NCBI GenBank assembly: GCA_040381535.1 | Contig: JBEIHF010000036.1 | Span: forward strand, 1 to 10,575 | DNA: 10,575 nt | From: Micavibrio_A sp040381535 | GTDB taxonomy: Bacteria > Pseudomonadota > Alphaproteobacteria > Micavibrionales > Micavibrionaceae | Reading direction: 5' to 3' | The notes under the pieces: model-generated | The model's input: the letters and a program-made list of their open reading frames with translations, nothing else | Database searches by the model: none | Told to the model about the DNA's origin: nothing | Part shown: piece by piece, positions 10,435 through 10,575 of the stretch | Position numbering within the stretch: position 1 is the stretch's first letter | Layout: the number at the start of each line of letters is the position of its first letter | Program-made: the position numbers and the translations under genes

Positions 10435-10575
10435 ATGGCAAAGGTAAAGTTTGAGCGGACGAAGCCGCACTGCAACATTGGAACGATCGGTCACGTTGAC
10501 CATGGTAAAACGACTTTGACGGCAGCGATCACGAAGTATTTTTCAAAAGAATTCAAGGCGTATGACCAGATCGAC
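10435..10575 (+). CDS. tuf: Elongation factor Tu (3' end cut by the window)
   Basis: Only the first 47 codons are present. The N-terminus MAKVKFERTKPHCNIGTIGH and the G1 loop GHVDHGKTT are diagnostic of EF-Tu, the GTPase that delivers aminoacyl-tRNA to the ribosomal A site. The segment after G1 (ITKYFSKEFKAYDQID) is the short-loop form found in some alphaproteobacteria. A strong Shine-Dalgarno, AGGAGA at 10421-10426, lies 8 nt before the ATG, and the gap from the fusA stop is 29 nt, as expected for the last classical str operon gene. The gene continues beyond the window. Confidence 0.97.
   Translation, partial: MAKVKFERTKPHCNIGTIGHVDHGKTTLTAAITKYFSKEFKAYDQID

Overview
The window looks like a chromosomal segment from an alphaproteobacterium with roughly balanced GC. 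The evidence is the RpoC and EF-Tu sequence style, the order rpoC … rpsL-rpsG-fusA-tuf, and a TTGACC/TATAGT promoter before rpsL. The genus cannot be fixed by reading alone. All ribosomal, polymerase and elongation-factor genes are intact or cut only by the window edges.

Layout: (1) 1-4111, nearly all of rpoC on the plus strand, missing only about 20-25 N-terminal residues, followed by a strong, nearly symmetrical hairpin terminator. (2) 4193-6888, a divergently transcribed pair of pilin-like genes between rpoC and the str operon. The minus-strand gene is a canonical type IV prepilin with a phage tail-collar-like C-terminus. The plus-strand gene has a prepilin-like N-terminus and a von Willebrand factor A (vWA) domain with a complete metal-binding MIDAS site. 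The two share a homologous pilin body of about 230 residues and differ in the C-terminal head. (3) 6889-7299, a terminator, a sigma70-type promoter and a leader of about 290 nt with several complementary segments. (4) 7300-10575, the str operon: rpsL, rpsG, fusA and the start of tuf.

RpoC, S12, S7, EF-G and EF-Tu are the standard transcription/translation set. The accessory element is the pilin pair. Its two products probably sit as minor, tip-associated subunits of a type IV pilus or type II secretion-like filament, carrying alternative binding heads. No assembly machinery (ATPase, platform protein, prepilin peptidase, secretin) lies in the window, so these genes must rely on machinery encoded elsewhere.

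The most notable points are the shared-body/different-head pilin pair, the long structured rpsL leader combined with a very short rpsL-rpsG gap, and an 18-residue acidic/Gly-Ser-rich insertion in ribosomal protein S7. There are no tRNA or rRNA genes, CRISPR arrays, transposases or obvious insertion-sequence ends.
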